Origin: Cyclobacteriaceae bacterium
GTDB taxonomy: Bacteria > Bacteroidota > Bacteroidia > Cytophagales > Cyclobacteriaceae
Assembly (NCBI GenBank): GCA_020832375.1
Contig: JAFIEW010000015.1
Span: 1-47,834, forward strand
DNA length: 47,834 nt
Direction: 5' to 3'
The position numbers were made by a program, and so were the translations under genes. Below are positions 9,470 through 16,565 of this stretch, one piece after another. The notes beneath the pieces were generated by a model, which saw only the letters and a program-made list of their open reading frames with translations, made no database searches and had not been told where the DNA came from. How positions within the stretch are numbered: the stretch's first letter is position 1; each line of letters starts with the position of its first letter.

Positions 9470-9488
9470 CCTAAAGTAACACTTTAGG
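9470..9488. repeat. 8-bp perfect inverted repeat upstream of the azurin gene
   Basis: CCTAAAGT (9470-9477) and ACTTTAGG (9481-9488) form a perfect dyad around the 3-base centre AAC, 150 bp upstream of the copper lipoprotein start. There is no U tract after it, so it is not a terminator. It could be a repressor or activator site, or chance; no regulator is encoded next to it. Confidence 0.35.
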
Positions 9489-9637
9489 TGTTTCATGCTT
9501 TTAAATGTCATTTGTTTTTCTATGTTTCAGTTAATTTTACTCATTGTAATATGACATTCTTATAGGCAAACATTGCGACTCAAAAACCGTTATTATGATT
9601 AAGTTATCTTATAACAAAACATAAAAAACAAAATAGC

Positions 9638-10195
9638 ATGAGCATTGTAAAATGGAGTTTATCAGCGCTTGTCACAATTAGCTTGTTTGCCTGTGGTGGC
9701 GGTAGCGAAAGTGGCGGTGAAAAGAGTGAAAACCGTAGTAGTCAGTCTTCAGTACCACAACAGCCTACCCGAGAGGAGATCATGAAAAATAAGAAAGATT
9801 ATGAAGAAGCTGCGGACGGTACTCTATTGATTAGATTAGAGAGTAATGATAAAATGAGGTATAATAAAGACAAAATTAAAGTTCCTGCGGGCAGTGAAAT
9901 TAAACTGACCCTAGTGCATACTGGTGAAATGCCAAAGAAAACAATGGGACACAATTTTGTATTGCTACAGCAAGGAGTTGATGTACGTGATTTTGGTGAG
10001 GCAGCTGCTTCAGCCATGGACAATGACTATATTCCTTCTGATGCAGATGATCAAATCATTGCACACACTTCTATGATAGGTGGTGGAGAAGAAACGGAAG
10101 TAACTTTTAGCGCTCCAGAAGCGGGGGAGTACGATTTTATTTGTAGTTTTCCTGGTCACGTTGCCTTAATGAAAGGTAAATTTATTGTTGAGTAA
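9638..10195 (+). CDS. azurin-like blue copper lipoprotein (cupredoxin)
   Basis: This is a predicted type 1 copper electron carrier anchored by lipid outside the cytoplasm. It has 185 residues. The signal peptide ends in the lipobox LFAC (Cys19), followed by a Gly, Ser and Gln-rich linker to about residue 45. The azurin fold occupies about 58-185. Copper ligands are visible: His105 in MGHNFV, Cys169 and His174 in CSFPGH, Met178 in ALMKG. Their spacing (Cys-x4-His-x3-Met) equals that of azurins. It probably shuttles electrons to a terminal oxidase or peroxidase, but no partner is adjacent. It is monocistronic, with a strong terminator at 10215. Confidence 0.93.
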   Translation: MSIVKWSLSALVTISLFACGGGSESGGEKSENRSSQSSVPQQPTREEIMKNKKDYEEAADGTLLIRLESNDKMRYNKDKIKVPAGSEIKLTLVHTGEMPKKTMGHNFVLLQQGVDVRDFGEAAASAMDNDYIPSDADDQIIAHTSMIGGGEETEVTFSAPEAGEYDFICSFPGHVALMKGKFIVE

Positions 10196-10214
10196 TCAAT
10201 TTAAATATTATAAA

Positions 10215-10246
10215 AACCCTCGATTGAAAGCAGTCGAGGGTTTTTT
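10215..10246 (+). terminator. intrinsic terminator of the azurin gene
   Basis: AACCCTCGA (10215-10223) pairs with TCGAGGGTT (10234-10242) across a 10-base loop, followed by a T run to 10246. It is a strong rho-independent terminator 20 bp after the stop codon. Confidence 0.92.
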
Positions 10247-10264
10247 GTTTTATAGAGATGAATA

Positions 10265-10576
10265 GGGCTTGCTTAAAAAGTTCCAAGTACTGCAGATTCG
10301 AGACGGCACAAGCTTCACTTGTCTTATTTGATGGAAAAAATGATATATCTCAAAAAGCTTATTTTAAGCTTTTAATCTTTTCTCAAATAAATACCACTTC
10401 CGATTTACGAATCACAAATTACGACAATAATTGGGGCTACGCTACAAAATGTCGATCTCAGACATTTTCGTGCAAGCGTTTTCACTACTTTTGAATAAAA
10501 GCTGTGCACTCAAATAGATATAGTATAGATTTTATGATTTATTTACCAACAATATAGCTGTTTTTAAGCGTGTCCC
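10265..10576 (-). mobile_element. 312-bp MITE-like non-autonomous element
   Basis: The ends are inverted: left GGGCTTGCTTAAAAA (10265-10279) and right, read on the minus strand, GGGACACGCTTAAAAA (10576-10561). The interior has no credible gene; a 78-codon frame at 10258 runs through it but has no protein character. A second copy starts at 47677 in the opposite orientation: 69 bases (10569-10501 against 47683-47751) align without gaps with 60 identities, and the next 29 bases keep 22. An internal dyad AAAATGTC (10446-10453) and GACATTTT (10461-10468) is present. I could not define target-site duplications. The parental insertion sequence is unknown. Confidence 0.75.
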
Positions 10577-10602
10577 AAATATTGGTAAAGTCTGTATACA
10601 AT

Positions 10603-11160
10603 CTAAGGAGCAAGCTGTAAGTGTTCCATAGGTTTACCTACCAATACTTTTTCGCCTACCAACCTAAAGCCTAGCCTTAGATAGAGTGCTTTTGCTTTTG
10701 GATTTTTTTTATCAACCAACAGGCCGAGTGTATTTTTTCTTTCTTTAACATATTCATTAATCAAAAAATCAAAAATCTTTGTCCCTAATCCTTTACCCTG
10801 CTGATTGGGGTGAATAGCAACACAATCAATGTAAAACTCGCCGGCTTGAGTCTCATCTTCAGGTACAAAATCTCTATTAAATTTATTTTTTATTGCCATT
10901 GTAACGGGTTTTCGAAGTTTGTGTAATTCACCTCCATCGTAAATCAAAGCTGCGCCTACTATTTGATTTTTAATTTCTACCATCCAGCAGTTTTCATAGG
11001 AGTATTGATTATTTTTTAATATGATTAAGCTTTCTAAAAACTGAATGGCCTTATCTCTTGATGCTAACCCTATAAATTGATAAACAATTTCGTCCATCGC
11101 CATCATCAAATAATAAGCGATATTTTTCGAATCTTCTATAGATGCTTTTCTAATGATCAT
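10603..11160 (-). CDS. GNAT-family N-acetyltransferase
   Basis: This is a 185-residue acetyltransferase of the GNAT superfamily, transferring acetyl from acetyl-CoA to an amine on an unidentified substrate. The acetyl-CoA pyrophosphate loop is seen as QGKGLG (121-126, consensus Q/R-x-x-G-x-G/A), preceded by the beta strand FYIDCVAIHP. The typical C-terminal pattern NPKAKALYLRLGF (153-165), with a Tyr suited as general acid, is also present. It ends 26 bp from the MITE-like element. It shares the strand with the dehydrogenase upstream (54-bp gap), so co-transcription is possible. Confidence 0.88.
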   Translation of the reverse strand: MIIRKASIEDSKNIAYYLMMAMDEIVYQFIGLASRDKAIQFLESLIILKNNQYSYENCWMVEIKNQIVGAALIYDGGELHKLRKPVTMAIKNKFNRDFVPEDETQAGEFYIDCVAIHPNQQGKGLGTKIFDFLINEYVKERKNTLGLLVDKKNPKAKALYLRLGFRLVGEKVLVGKPMEHLQLAP

Positions 11161-11214
11161 GTAATGAACGTGTCAATGTTACAAAATAGATTCATAAAAT
11201 AGATACTCAATCAG

Positions 11215-12210
11215 TTAGGTCAACAATTCAATGTTGACATCATTTTCAGAAATTTGCTTAGTCTCAAATTTATCAATGTTGTTGATTGTTGTTTTTACAA
11301 TTTCTTGCATGCTTTCTGATGTAAAGAATGCTTGGTGCGCGGTAATAAGAACATTAGGAAAGGCAATCAGTCTAGAGATATGATCGTCTTGAATAATCTG
11401 CTCGGATAAATCTCTGAAAAATAGATGTTCTTCTTCCTCGTATACGTCAATACCTAGAGCACCTAGTTGTCCAATTTTGAGCGCCTCTATGGCAGCGGCG
11501 GTATCTATTAATTTTCCCCGAGAGGTATTAATTAGCATACACCCTTTTTTCATTTTCCCGAGGGTGTTTTTGTTGATTAAATGGTGTGTTTCGGGGGTTA
11601 GGGGGCATTGCAAACTGATAACATCACTCTGATAGAGTAATTCATCTAAGTCCACATAATTAACGCCTGAAAGGTCTTCTGAAGGGTATTTGTCATTTGC
11701 TAATACCTTCATTCCTAGTCCTAGCGCAATTTGACAAAAAGCACGGCCTATTTTACCTGTTCCGATCACGCCCATTGTTTTTCCATGAAGGAGCATACCA
11801 TCTAAATTCACCAAGGAGAAGTTACCTTCTCGCACTCGATTGTATGCTTTATGAGTCTTTCTGGCTAAGGTCATGATAATCGCTAGCGTATGCTCTGCTA
11901 CTGACTCAGGGGAGTAAGAAGGTACGCGCATCACTCTAATTTCATGGTTTTTTGCAGCATCCAAATCTACGTTGTTGAAACCAGCGCATCTTAGTGCTAT
12001 AAGCCCAATACCGGCCTCCTTCAATAATCCGATAACCTCCGCGTCGAGATGGTCATTTACAAACACACATACTCCGTCAAATCCTTTTGCTAAGTTCACT
12101 GTTTTAGGCTCTAAGGGTGTTTCAAAAAATTCGAAGATATGCTGACAGTTAGCATTCTTAAAATATTCCTTATCGTATGCTTGCGATGAAAAAAAGGCGA
12201 TTTTACTCAT
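11215..12210 (-). CDS. D-lactate dehydrogenase-type 2-hydroxyacid dehydrogenase
   Basis: This is an NAD-dependent D-2-hydroxyacid dehydrogenase most like the fermentative D-lactate dehydrogenase (LdhA) group, interconverting pyruvate and D-lactate. Its 331 residues match LdhA (about 329). The Rossmann motif GTGKIG is at 150-155. The catalytic set is visible: Arg231 in NTSRGKLID, the Glu cluster following DVY at 255-257, and His292 in TAHQAFFT, whose wording is the LdhA form. The substrate is inferred from these motifs; related 2-oxoacids cannot be excluded. The start is the ATG at 12210. The gene lies downstream of the kbl terminator and so probably has its own promoter. Confidence 0.88.
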   Translation of the reverse strand: MSKIAFFSSQAYDKEYFKNANCQHIFEFFETPLEPKTVNLAKGFDGVCVFVNDHLDAEVIGLLKEAGIGLIALRCAGFNNVDLDAAKNHEIRVMRVPSYSPESVAEHTLAIIMTLARKTHKAYNRVREGNFSLVNLDGMLLHGKTMGVIGTGKIGRAFCQIALGLGMKVLANDKYPSEDLSGVNYVDLDELLYQSDVISLQCPLTPETHHLINKNTLGKMKKGCMLINTSRGKLIDTAAAIEALKIGQLGALGIDVYEEEEHLFFRDLSEQIIQDDHISRLIAFPNVLITAHQAFFTSESMQEIVKTTINNIDKFETKQISENDVNIELLT

Positions 12211-12361
12211 TGTATAGGTGCTTATTTAGGGATTGATTATGCCCCTAAAGATAGCAATATTTTTAAATAGGTTGAGCTTAGGAGGATAAGATGTCTGGTA
12301 TCTCATTTGAATAGAAACTTTAAGTGCAGGCTCATTTTTTAAAATTGTTTTAGGGAAAATA

Positions 12362-12389
12362 AAAAAGCCCAAAGATTACTCAATGGGCT
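12362..12389 (-). terminator. intrinsic terminator of the kbl transcript
   Basis: On the minus strand AGCCCA (12389-12384) pairs with TGGGCT (12371-12366), followed by a run of T (A at 12361-12366 on the plus strand). It lies about 20 bases beyond the kbl stop. Confidence 0.8.
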
Positions 12390-12409
12390 CTTGTGTTTAG
12401 ATGAATGAT

Positions 12410-13606
12410 TTATTGGATTACTTTCAATTCTTTACCTACTTCTATAAAAGCTTTAATCGCTTGATCTAAATGATGCTTCTCATGCACTGCTGACAATTGT
12501 ACTCGAATCCTTGCTTGTCCTTTAGGCACAACAGGATAGTAGAAACCTATCACATAAATTCCCTTCTCTAGTAATTTATCTGCAAATTTCTGAGATGTTG
12601 GTGCATCATACAACATTACGGGGACGATTGCATGTTCCCCGGGCTTGATATCAAATCCTGCAGCCTCCATTTCTTTTCTGAAATAAAGCGTATTAGCTTC
12701 TAATTTATCTCTCAGTTCTGTCGTTTCAGTGAGCATATCTAATACTGCAATAGATGCACCTGTAATCGCTGGGGCGAGAGTATTTGAGAATAAATAGGGG
12801 CGTGACTTTTGGCGTAGTACTTCGACAATTTCTTTACGCGCAGCTGTAAAACCACCAGACGCTCCTCCCAATGCTTTTCCTAATGTTCCTGTGATAATGT
12901 CCACGCGACCCATCACATTTTTAAGTTCATGCACCCCACGTCCTGTCTTACCGACAAATCCAGTACTGTGGCATTCATCTGTCATCACCAAAGCATCATA
13001 TTTATCTGCCAAATCACAGATTTTATCCAGTTGTGCGATAGTTCCATCCATGCTGAAGACGCCATCAGTAACAATAATTTTGTTTCTAGCACCCTTTTCA
13101 TTGGCTTCTTTTAGCTTCGCCTCGAGGTCCTCCATATTATTGTGCTCATAGCGGTAGCGAGCGGCCTTACACAATCGGACACCATCGATGATAGATGCAT
13201 GATTCAATGCATCGGAAATGATCGCGTCTTCTGCACCTAAAATGGGTTCAAATACCCCACCATTAGCATCGAAGGCTGCGGCATAAAGAATGGTATCTTC
13301 CATTCCTAAAAATTCCGATAGCTTGCGCTCCAATTCTTTATGAATATCTTGAGTACCACAAATAAAGCGTACTGACGACATACCAAAACCATGTGTGTCA
13401 ATGGTCTTATGTGCAGCTTCTATTACTTTGGGGTGGGATGAGAGTCCAAGATAGTTATTGGCACAAAAATTAATCACTTCTTTTCCATCTGTTGTTTTGA
13501 TGACTGCCGCTTGAGGGGTGGTGATAATCCGCTCGCTTTTATACAAGCCGGCGGCTTTTGTTTCTTCAATTTCTGCTTGTAGTTGTTGCTTAAGTTTTCC
13601 GTACAT
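12410..13606 (-). CDS. kbl: glycine C-acetyltransferase (2-amino-3-ketobutyrate CoA ligase)
   Basis: This PLP enzyme cleaves 2-amino-3-oxobutyrate with CoA to glycine and acetyl-CoA, the second step of threonine degradation. Its 398 residues equal the family length. It belongs to the alpha-oxoamine synthase group: [16 protein letters not shown] near the N terminus, [10 protein letters not shown] (208-217) with the PLP-binding Asp-x-x-His, and [14 protein letters not shown] with the PLP lysine at 244. The divergent gene at 14255 is an L-threonine dehydrogenase that makes its substrate, which supports Kbl over other family members. It follows an 81-residue ORF after only 8 bp and is closed by the terminator at 12362. 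Confidence 0.96.
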   Translation of the reverse strand: MYGKLKQQLQAEIEETKAAGLYKSERIITTPQAAVIKTTDGKEVINFCANNYLGLSSHPKVIEAAHKTIDTHGFGMSSVRFICGTQDIHKELERKLSEFLGMEDTILYAAAFDANGGVFEPILGAEDAIISDALNHASIIDGVRLCKAARYRYEHNNMEDLEAKLKEANEKGARNKIIVTDGVFSMDGTIAQLDKICDLADKYDALVMTDECHSTGFVGKTGRGVHELKNVMGRVDIITGTLGKALGGASGGFTAARKEIVEVLRQKSRPYLFSNTLAPAITGASIAVLDMLTETTELRDKLEANTLYFRKEMEAAGFDIKPGEHAIVPVMLYDAPTSQKFADKLLEKGIYVIGFYYPVVPKGQARIRVQLSAVHEKHHLDQAIKAFIEVGKELKVIQ

Positions 13607-13613
13607 GGATTTA

Positions 13614-13856
13614 TTACTTTGTTTTTATGATAGGTTTTACTGTTTTTTTAACCACTTTTTTGGCTTCTCCATCTATTTTTATCGGATAGTTACGACGTAT
13701 AGGGTTGATCAAAAAGAGGTTTTGAGCAGTGAAGCTTTTAGGGTGCATTTGCTCGAATTCTTTTTCCCAAGTGGCGAATCGATCTGGATCTGACTTCTTA
13801 AAGCGATCAGGATCGATTTTTTTACTGATGAGCCAATCTTTTAATGATGATTCCAT
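13614..13856 (-). CDS. small conserved-looking protein upstream of kbl
   Basis: This encodes an 80-residue hydrophilic protein with many Lys, Asp, Phe and Pro residues and no signal peptide or membrane segment. The start is taken as the ATG at 13856; the longer frame begins with TTG at 13865. It ends 8 bp before kbl on the same strand, so the two are probably one transcript. The sequence ([10 protein letters not shown], then DPDRF twice) reads like a real folded protein, and I believe similar small proteins accompany genes of this phylum, but I cannot assign a function. The repeat of K(I/S)DPDRF at about residues 13-26 is a small internal duplication. Confidence 0.7.
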   Translation of the reverse strand: MESSLKDWLISKKIDPDRFKKSDPDRFATWEKEFEQMHPKSFTAQNLFLINPIRRNYPIKIDGEAKKVVKKTVKPIIKTK

Positions 13857-13861
13857 AGGGT

Positions 13862-13870
13862 GCAAATATA
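13862..13870 (-). promoter_or_regulatory. Bacteroidota -7 box before the kbl transcript
   Basis: On the minus strand TATATTTGC matches the TAnnTTTG box. It ends about 6 bases before the ATG at 13856, so the transcript would have almost no leader. No TTTG element is visible at the expected -33 distance, so confidence is moderate. Confidence 0.45.
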
Positions 13871-14021
13871 CGGCTTCAATAGATAATTTCTAGGGTTAAA
13901 AGCTGCTTTAGCTTATCACATACAACTATCTTTTATTCCAACTGTATTTCGTTGATAAGGTTATCGATCAATGCTCATGCAGGGCTGAGCATAAGTTGAT
14001 TCATATATGCTCAAATTGCCT

Positions 14022-14052
14022 CCTCATCCCACGTAAAAAAATAAAGGATGAG
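14022..14052. repeat. second copy of the 12-mer, with a dyad
   Basis: CCTCATCCCACG (14022-14033) repeats the 12-mer seen at 7304. CTCATCC (14023-14029) and GGATGAG (14046-14052) form a 7-bp inverted repeat around an A-rich loop. It lies about 45 bp upstream of a -7 box and could be an operator or a repeat fragment. Confidence 0.35.
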
Positions 14053-14094
14053 ATATCCGGAGATCGATGAGATGGGAAAGCAAAAAAAAGCATT

Positions 14095-14103
14095 TACCTT
14101 TGC
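14095..14103 (+). promoter_or_regulatory. Bacteroidota -7 box upstream of threonine dehydrogenase
   Basis: TACCTTTGC matches TAnnTTTG. The start codon of the dehydrogenase is 152 bp downstream, so the transcript would have a leader, which contains a 35-codon frame. No clear -33 TTTG. Confidence 0.45.
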
Positions 14104-14111
14104 GCAAATTA

Positions 14112-14219
14112 ATGAGCAAACAGCCGCTGGCTTTTTTCGTTTATGCAGCATTAGATATAGTCAACAATAAAAACGGCTATAGCTTGATAATCAGAGTATC
14201 GGTGGGATACTTAAGCTAA
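14112..14219 (+). CDS. possible 35-residue leader peptide
   Basis: This is a short frame ATG-AGC-AAA-CAG ending TAA at 14217-14219, starting 9 bases after a TAnnTTTG box and ending 35 bp before the threonine dehydrogenase. The peptide is mixed hydrophobic (MSKQPLAFFVYAALDI and so on) and contains no threonine or glycine run of the kind expected of an attenuator. It may be an unrecognised leader ORF or chance. Confidence 0.2.
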   Translation: MSKQPLAFFVYAALDIVNNKNGYSLIIRVSVGYLS

Positions 14220-14254
14220 CAACAAACAATCAATTTAAAATATAAAGCTTGAAG

Positions 14255-15196
14255 ATGACTAAGATTTTAGTAACGGGTGCTAATGGTCAATTAGGGACTG
14301 AACTTACCGAGGCTTTGAGAGAAAAGTATGGTGCTGAGCGAGTCTTGGCAACAGATATTCGTAAACTTGAAGGCCAAGAAGGCTTGTTTGAAGTATTGGA
14401 TGTGATGGATGCTGAGCGGATGCTGGCATTGGTAAAGGATTATGGGATTACACAAATATATCATTTGGCTGCTATGCTTTCAGCTAGGGGAGAGCAAAAC
14501 CCTGAATTGGCTTGGGACCTTAACATGAATAGCCTGCTCAATGTGCTCAATATAGCAAGGTCAGAGAAGCTCGATAAGGTATATTGGCCTAGTTCTATTG
14601 CCGTGTTTGGTCCTCAATCTCCAAAAAAAGATACACCCCAACATACGATTATGGAGCCAAATACCATTTATGGTATTAGTAAACTAGCTGGTGAAAGATG
14701 GTGTGAGTATTATCATGACAAATATGGTGTGGACGTGCGTAGCTTGAGGTATCCAGGCTTGATTGGCTATAAGTCGACTCCAGGTGGTGGCACAACCGAT
14801 TATGCGGTGAGTATTTATCATGATGCGCTAGCGGGAGATAACTTCACTTGTTTTTTGGATAAGCATACCTATTTACCGATGATGTTTATGAGTGATGCGA
14901 TTCAAGCGACCATTCAGCTGATGGAAGCACCACGAGAAGCAATAAAAGTACGCAGCTCTTACAATGTTTCCGCGATGAGCTTTAGCCCAGAAGAGGTTGC
15001 GGCAAGTATTAAAAAGCATATTCCTGATTTTAAAATCGATTATGCTCCTGATTTTCGAGAAAAAATTGCACAAGGATGGCCTGATTCAATCGACGATCAA
15101 GCGGCACGTAGTGATTGGGCTTGGAAAGAAAGCGTACAACTCGAGGATATGACAGAAATAATGCTTCGTGAAATTAAACTTATGCAAACAATATAG
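14255..15196 (+). CDS. L-threonine 3-dehydrogenase, SDR/epimerase type
   Basis: This oxidises L-threonine to 2-amino-3-oxobutyrate with NAD. It belongs to the short-chain dehydrogenase form characterised in Flavobacterium, unrelated to the zinc-dependent E. coli Tdh. It has 313 residues from the ATG at 14255; the frame extends 6 bp upstream to a TTG, but the ATG places the Rossmann motif ILVTGANGQLG directly at the N terminus. The catalytic Tyr139-x3-Lys143 is seen in YGISK, and the family wording PGLIGYKSTPGGGTTDYAV and WPDSIDDQAARSDW is present. It is divergent from kbl, which uses its product. Confidence 0.93.
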   Translation: MTKILVTGANGQLGTELTEALREKYGAERVLATDIRKLEGQEGLFEVLDVMDAERMLALVKDYGITQIYHLAAMLSARGEQNPELAWDLNMNSLLNVLNIARSEKLDKVYWPSSIAVFGPQSPKKDTPQHTIMEPNTIYGISKLAGERWCEYYHDKYGVDVRSLRYPGLIGYKSTPGGGTTDYAVSIYHDALAGDNFTCFLDKHTYLPMMFMSDAIQATIQLMEAPREAIKVRSSYNVSAMSFSPEEVAASIKKHIPDFKIDYAPDFREKIAQGWPDSIDDQAARSDWAWKESVQLEDMTEIMLREIKLMQTI

Positions 15197-15215
15197 TATT
15201 TTAAATTGCTTTATA

Positions 15216-15224
15216 TAAATTTGC
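15216..15224 (+). promoter_or_regulatory. possible -7 box upstream of enoyl-CoA hydratase
   Basis: TAAATTTGC matches TAnnTTTG, about 100 bp upstream of the hydratase start and just after the threonine dehydrogenase stop. No -33 element is evident. Confidence 0.35.
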
Positions 15225-15325
15225 AAGCTTTAGGGTGTACTACCACTAAGGCAAGACGTAGTGAAAGATGGTACAACGCTTGACTTCGCACTTCGTAGCA
15301 TCTAACGTAGAAACATAAACAGAAA

Positions 15326-16111
15326 ATGGAAGAATTTGAAAATTTAGCTTTGTCGGATGAAGCGGGTATTTTAACGATTACCATCAATCGTCCTTCTAAA
15401 ATGAATGCACTCAATGAGGCAACCATAGAGGAGATTGGTAGAGCGATTCAGCATGCCATTGATGAAAAATCAGTGAAGGGTGTGATCATCACGGGTATGG
15501 GAGATAAGGCATTTGTTGCTGGTGCAGACATCAGTGAACTTGCGGAACTCAATGAGCTGAATGGGCGCAAATTTTCCGAAAAAGGGCAAGAAGTATTTCA
15601 ATTAATTGAAAATAGCCAAAAGCCTGTGATTGCGGCGGTCAATGGTTTCGCTCTCGGCGGGGGATGTGAATTAGCGATGGCTTGCCATATTCGATTAGCC
15701 TCTGCTAATGCAAAATTTGGACAGCCAGAAGTAAAGTTAGGTATTATACCTGGCTACGGTGGTACACAAAGGCTTACCCAGCTTGTGGGAAGAGGAAAAG
15801 CATTAGAATTAATGATGACTGGCGATCAGATTGATGCGGAAGAAGCTTATCGAATCGGCCTTGTTAATCAATTGGTAATGACGCCCGATGAGTTGATGGA
15901 AGTTGCTGTGAAAATGATGAGGCGCATCATAACAAAAGCGCCTTTGGCGGTAGGCATGGTCATCGATTGTGTGAATACGGTCTACGAAAGCGAAGAAGAT
16001 GGCTATCAGATGGAAGCCAATTCTTTTGCTAGCTGCTGCAAATCCGATGATTTTAAAGAAGGAACGAAGGCGTTTTTAGAAAAGCGTAAACCTGAATTTA
16101 AAGGTGAATAA
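15326..16111 (+). CDS. enoyl-CoA hydratase/isomerase family protein (crotonase)
   Basis: This 261-residue crotonase-fold enzyme probably hydrates short-chain 2-enoyl-CoA to 3-hydroxyacyl-CoA in beta-oxidation or butanoate metabolism. Both catalytic glutamates of true hydratases are present: Glu115 in GGGCELAMAC and Glu135 in FGQPEVKLGIIPG. The oxyanion-hole segments AGADIS (65-70) and ALGGG (109-113) are also visible, followed by GGTQRL (145-150). It is followed after about 23 bp by a strong terminator and starts about 130 bp after the dehydrogenase, so it is probably its own transcript. Confidence 0.93.
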   Translation: MEEFENLALSDEAGILTITINRPSKMNALNEATIEEIGRAIQHAIDEKSVKGVIITGMGDKAFVAGADISELAELNELNGRKFSEKGQEVFQLIENSQKPVIAAVNGFALGGGCELAMACHIRLASANAKFGQPEVKLGIIPGYGGTQRLTQLVGRGKALELMMTGDQIDAEEAYRIGLVNQLVMTPDELMEVAVKMMRRIITKAPLAVGMVIDCVNTVYESEEDGYQMEANSFASCCKSDDFKEGTKAFLEKRKPEFKGE

Positions 16112-16134
16112 AACTTTGTATTTTTTTTATACAC

Positions 16135-16167
16135 AAAAAAGCTCCTATTGAAACTAGGAGCTTTTTT
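16135..16167 (+). terminator. intrinsic terminator of the enoyl-CoA hydratase gene
   Basis: AAAAAAGCTCCTA (16135-16147) pairs perfectly with TAGGAGCTTTTTT (16155-16167) around a 7-base loop. The stem itself supplies the U tract, and on the other strand the A run does so too, so it can work in both directions. Confidence 0.93.
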
Positions 16168-16565
16168 GTTATTGGCAGCAAGCCCTCAATAATCATAGAT
16201 GACATTGATGATAGTTATTAAGCGGTTTTTTGTGGTCAAGTTTGGACGAGCCCATTTAGACTACCTTTTTATTCGATCAATTCATCATGAGTGGTCAAAA
16301 GTTGTTCTGAGGCCTTGTTAAGGTATTGGTTTAATCACAAAATTTAAAAGAGACTTACCCTGCGCTACAGCTATTTTTGAATCTGTGTGTTATATTAAAT
16401 GATTGACTTTTGTGTAATCATTTGATTGGAGGCGAATTTTTATAAAATGGATATAAACTAGCGGATGTGAATATCGGGTATGTCCAGTTCCCTGAAAACT
16501 GTCTTCACTATTCCATCAAATGTATTAGCTTTGCAGCATTCCATCAACACATCTGATTTGAACAT
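16168..16565. other. 398-bp gap before the flippase gene
   Basis: No protein-like frame is present. An 8-bp inverted repeat AAATGATT (16397-16404) and AATCATTT (16416-16423) lies about 100 bp upstream of the -7 box at 16526. No other structure is recognised. Confidence 0.4.
16526..16534 (+). promoter_or_regulatory. Bacteroidota -7 box of the flippase gene
   Basis: TAGCTTTGC matches TAnnTTTG, ending 31 bp before the ATG at 16566, which would give a short leader. No -33 TTTG is seen. Confidence 0.5.

Larger units (their letters stand above)
13871..14254. other. divergent intergenic region between kbl and threonine dehydrogenase
   Basis: This gap of almost 400 bp separates the two divergent threonine-degradation transcripts. 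It holds the repeat of CCTCATCCCACG (14022), a dyad CTCATCC (14023-14029) with GGATGAG (14046-14052), a -7 box at 14095, and a 35-codon frame at 14112. Shared control of both sides would have to act here. Confidence 0.5.

Noticed and set aside
10258-10494. 78-codon plus-strand frame.
   Set aside because: It runs through the MITE-like element and its left inverted end, and its composition is that of non-coding DNA.
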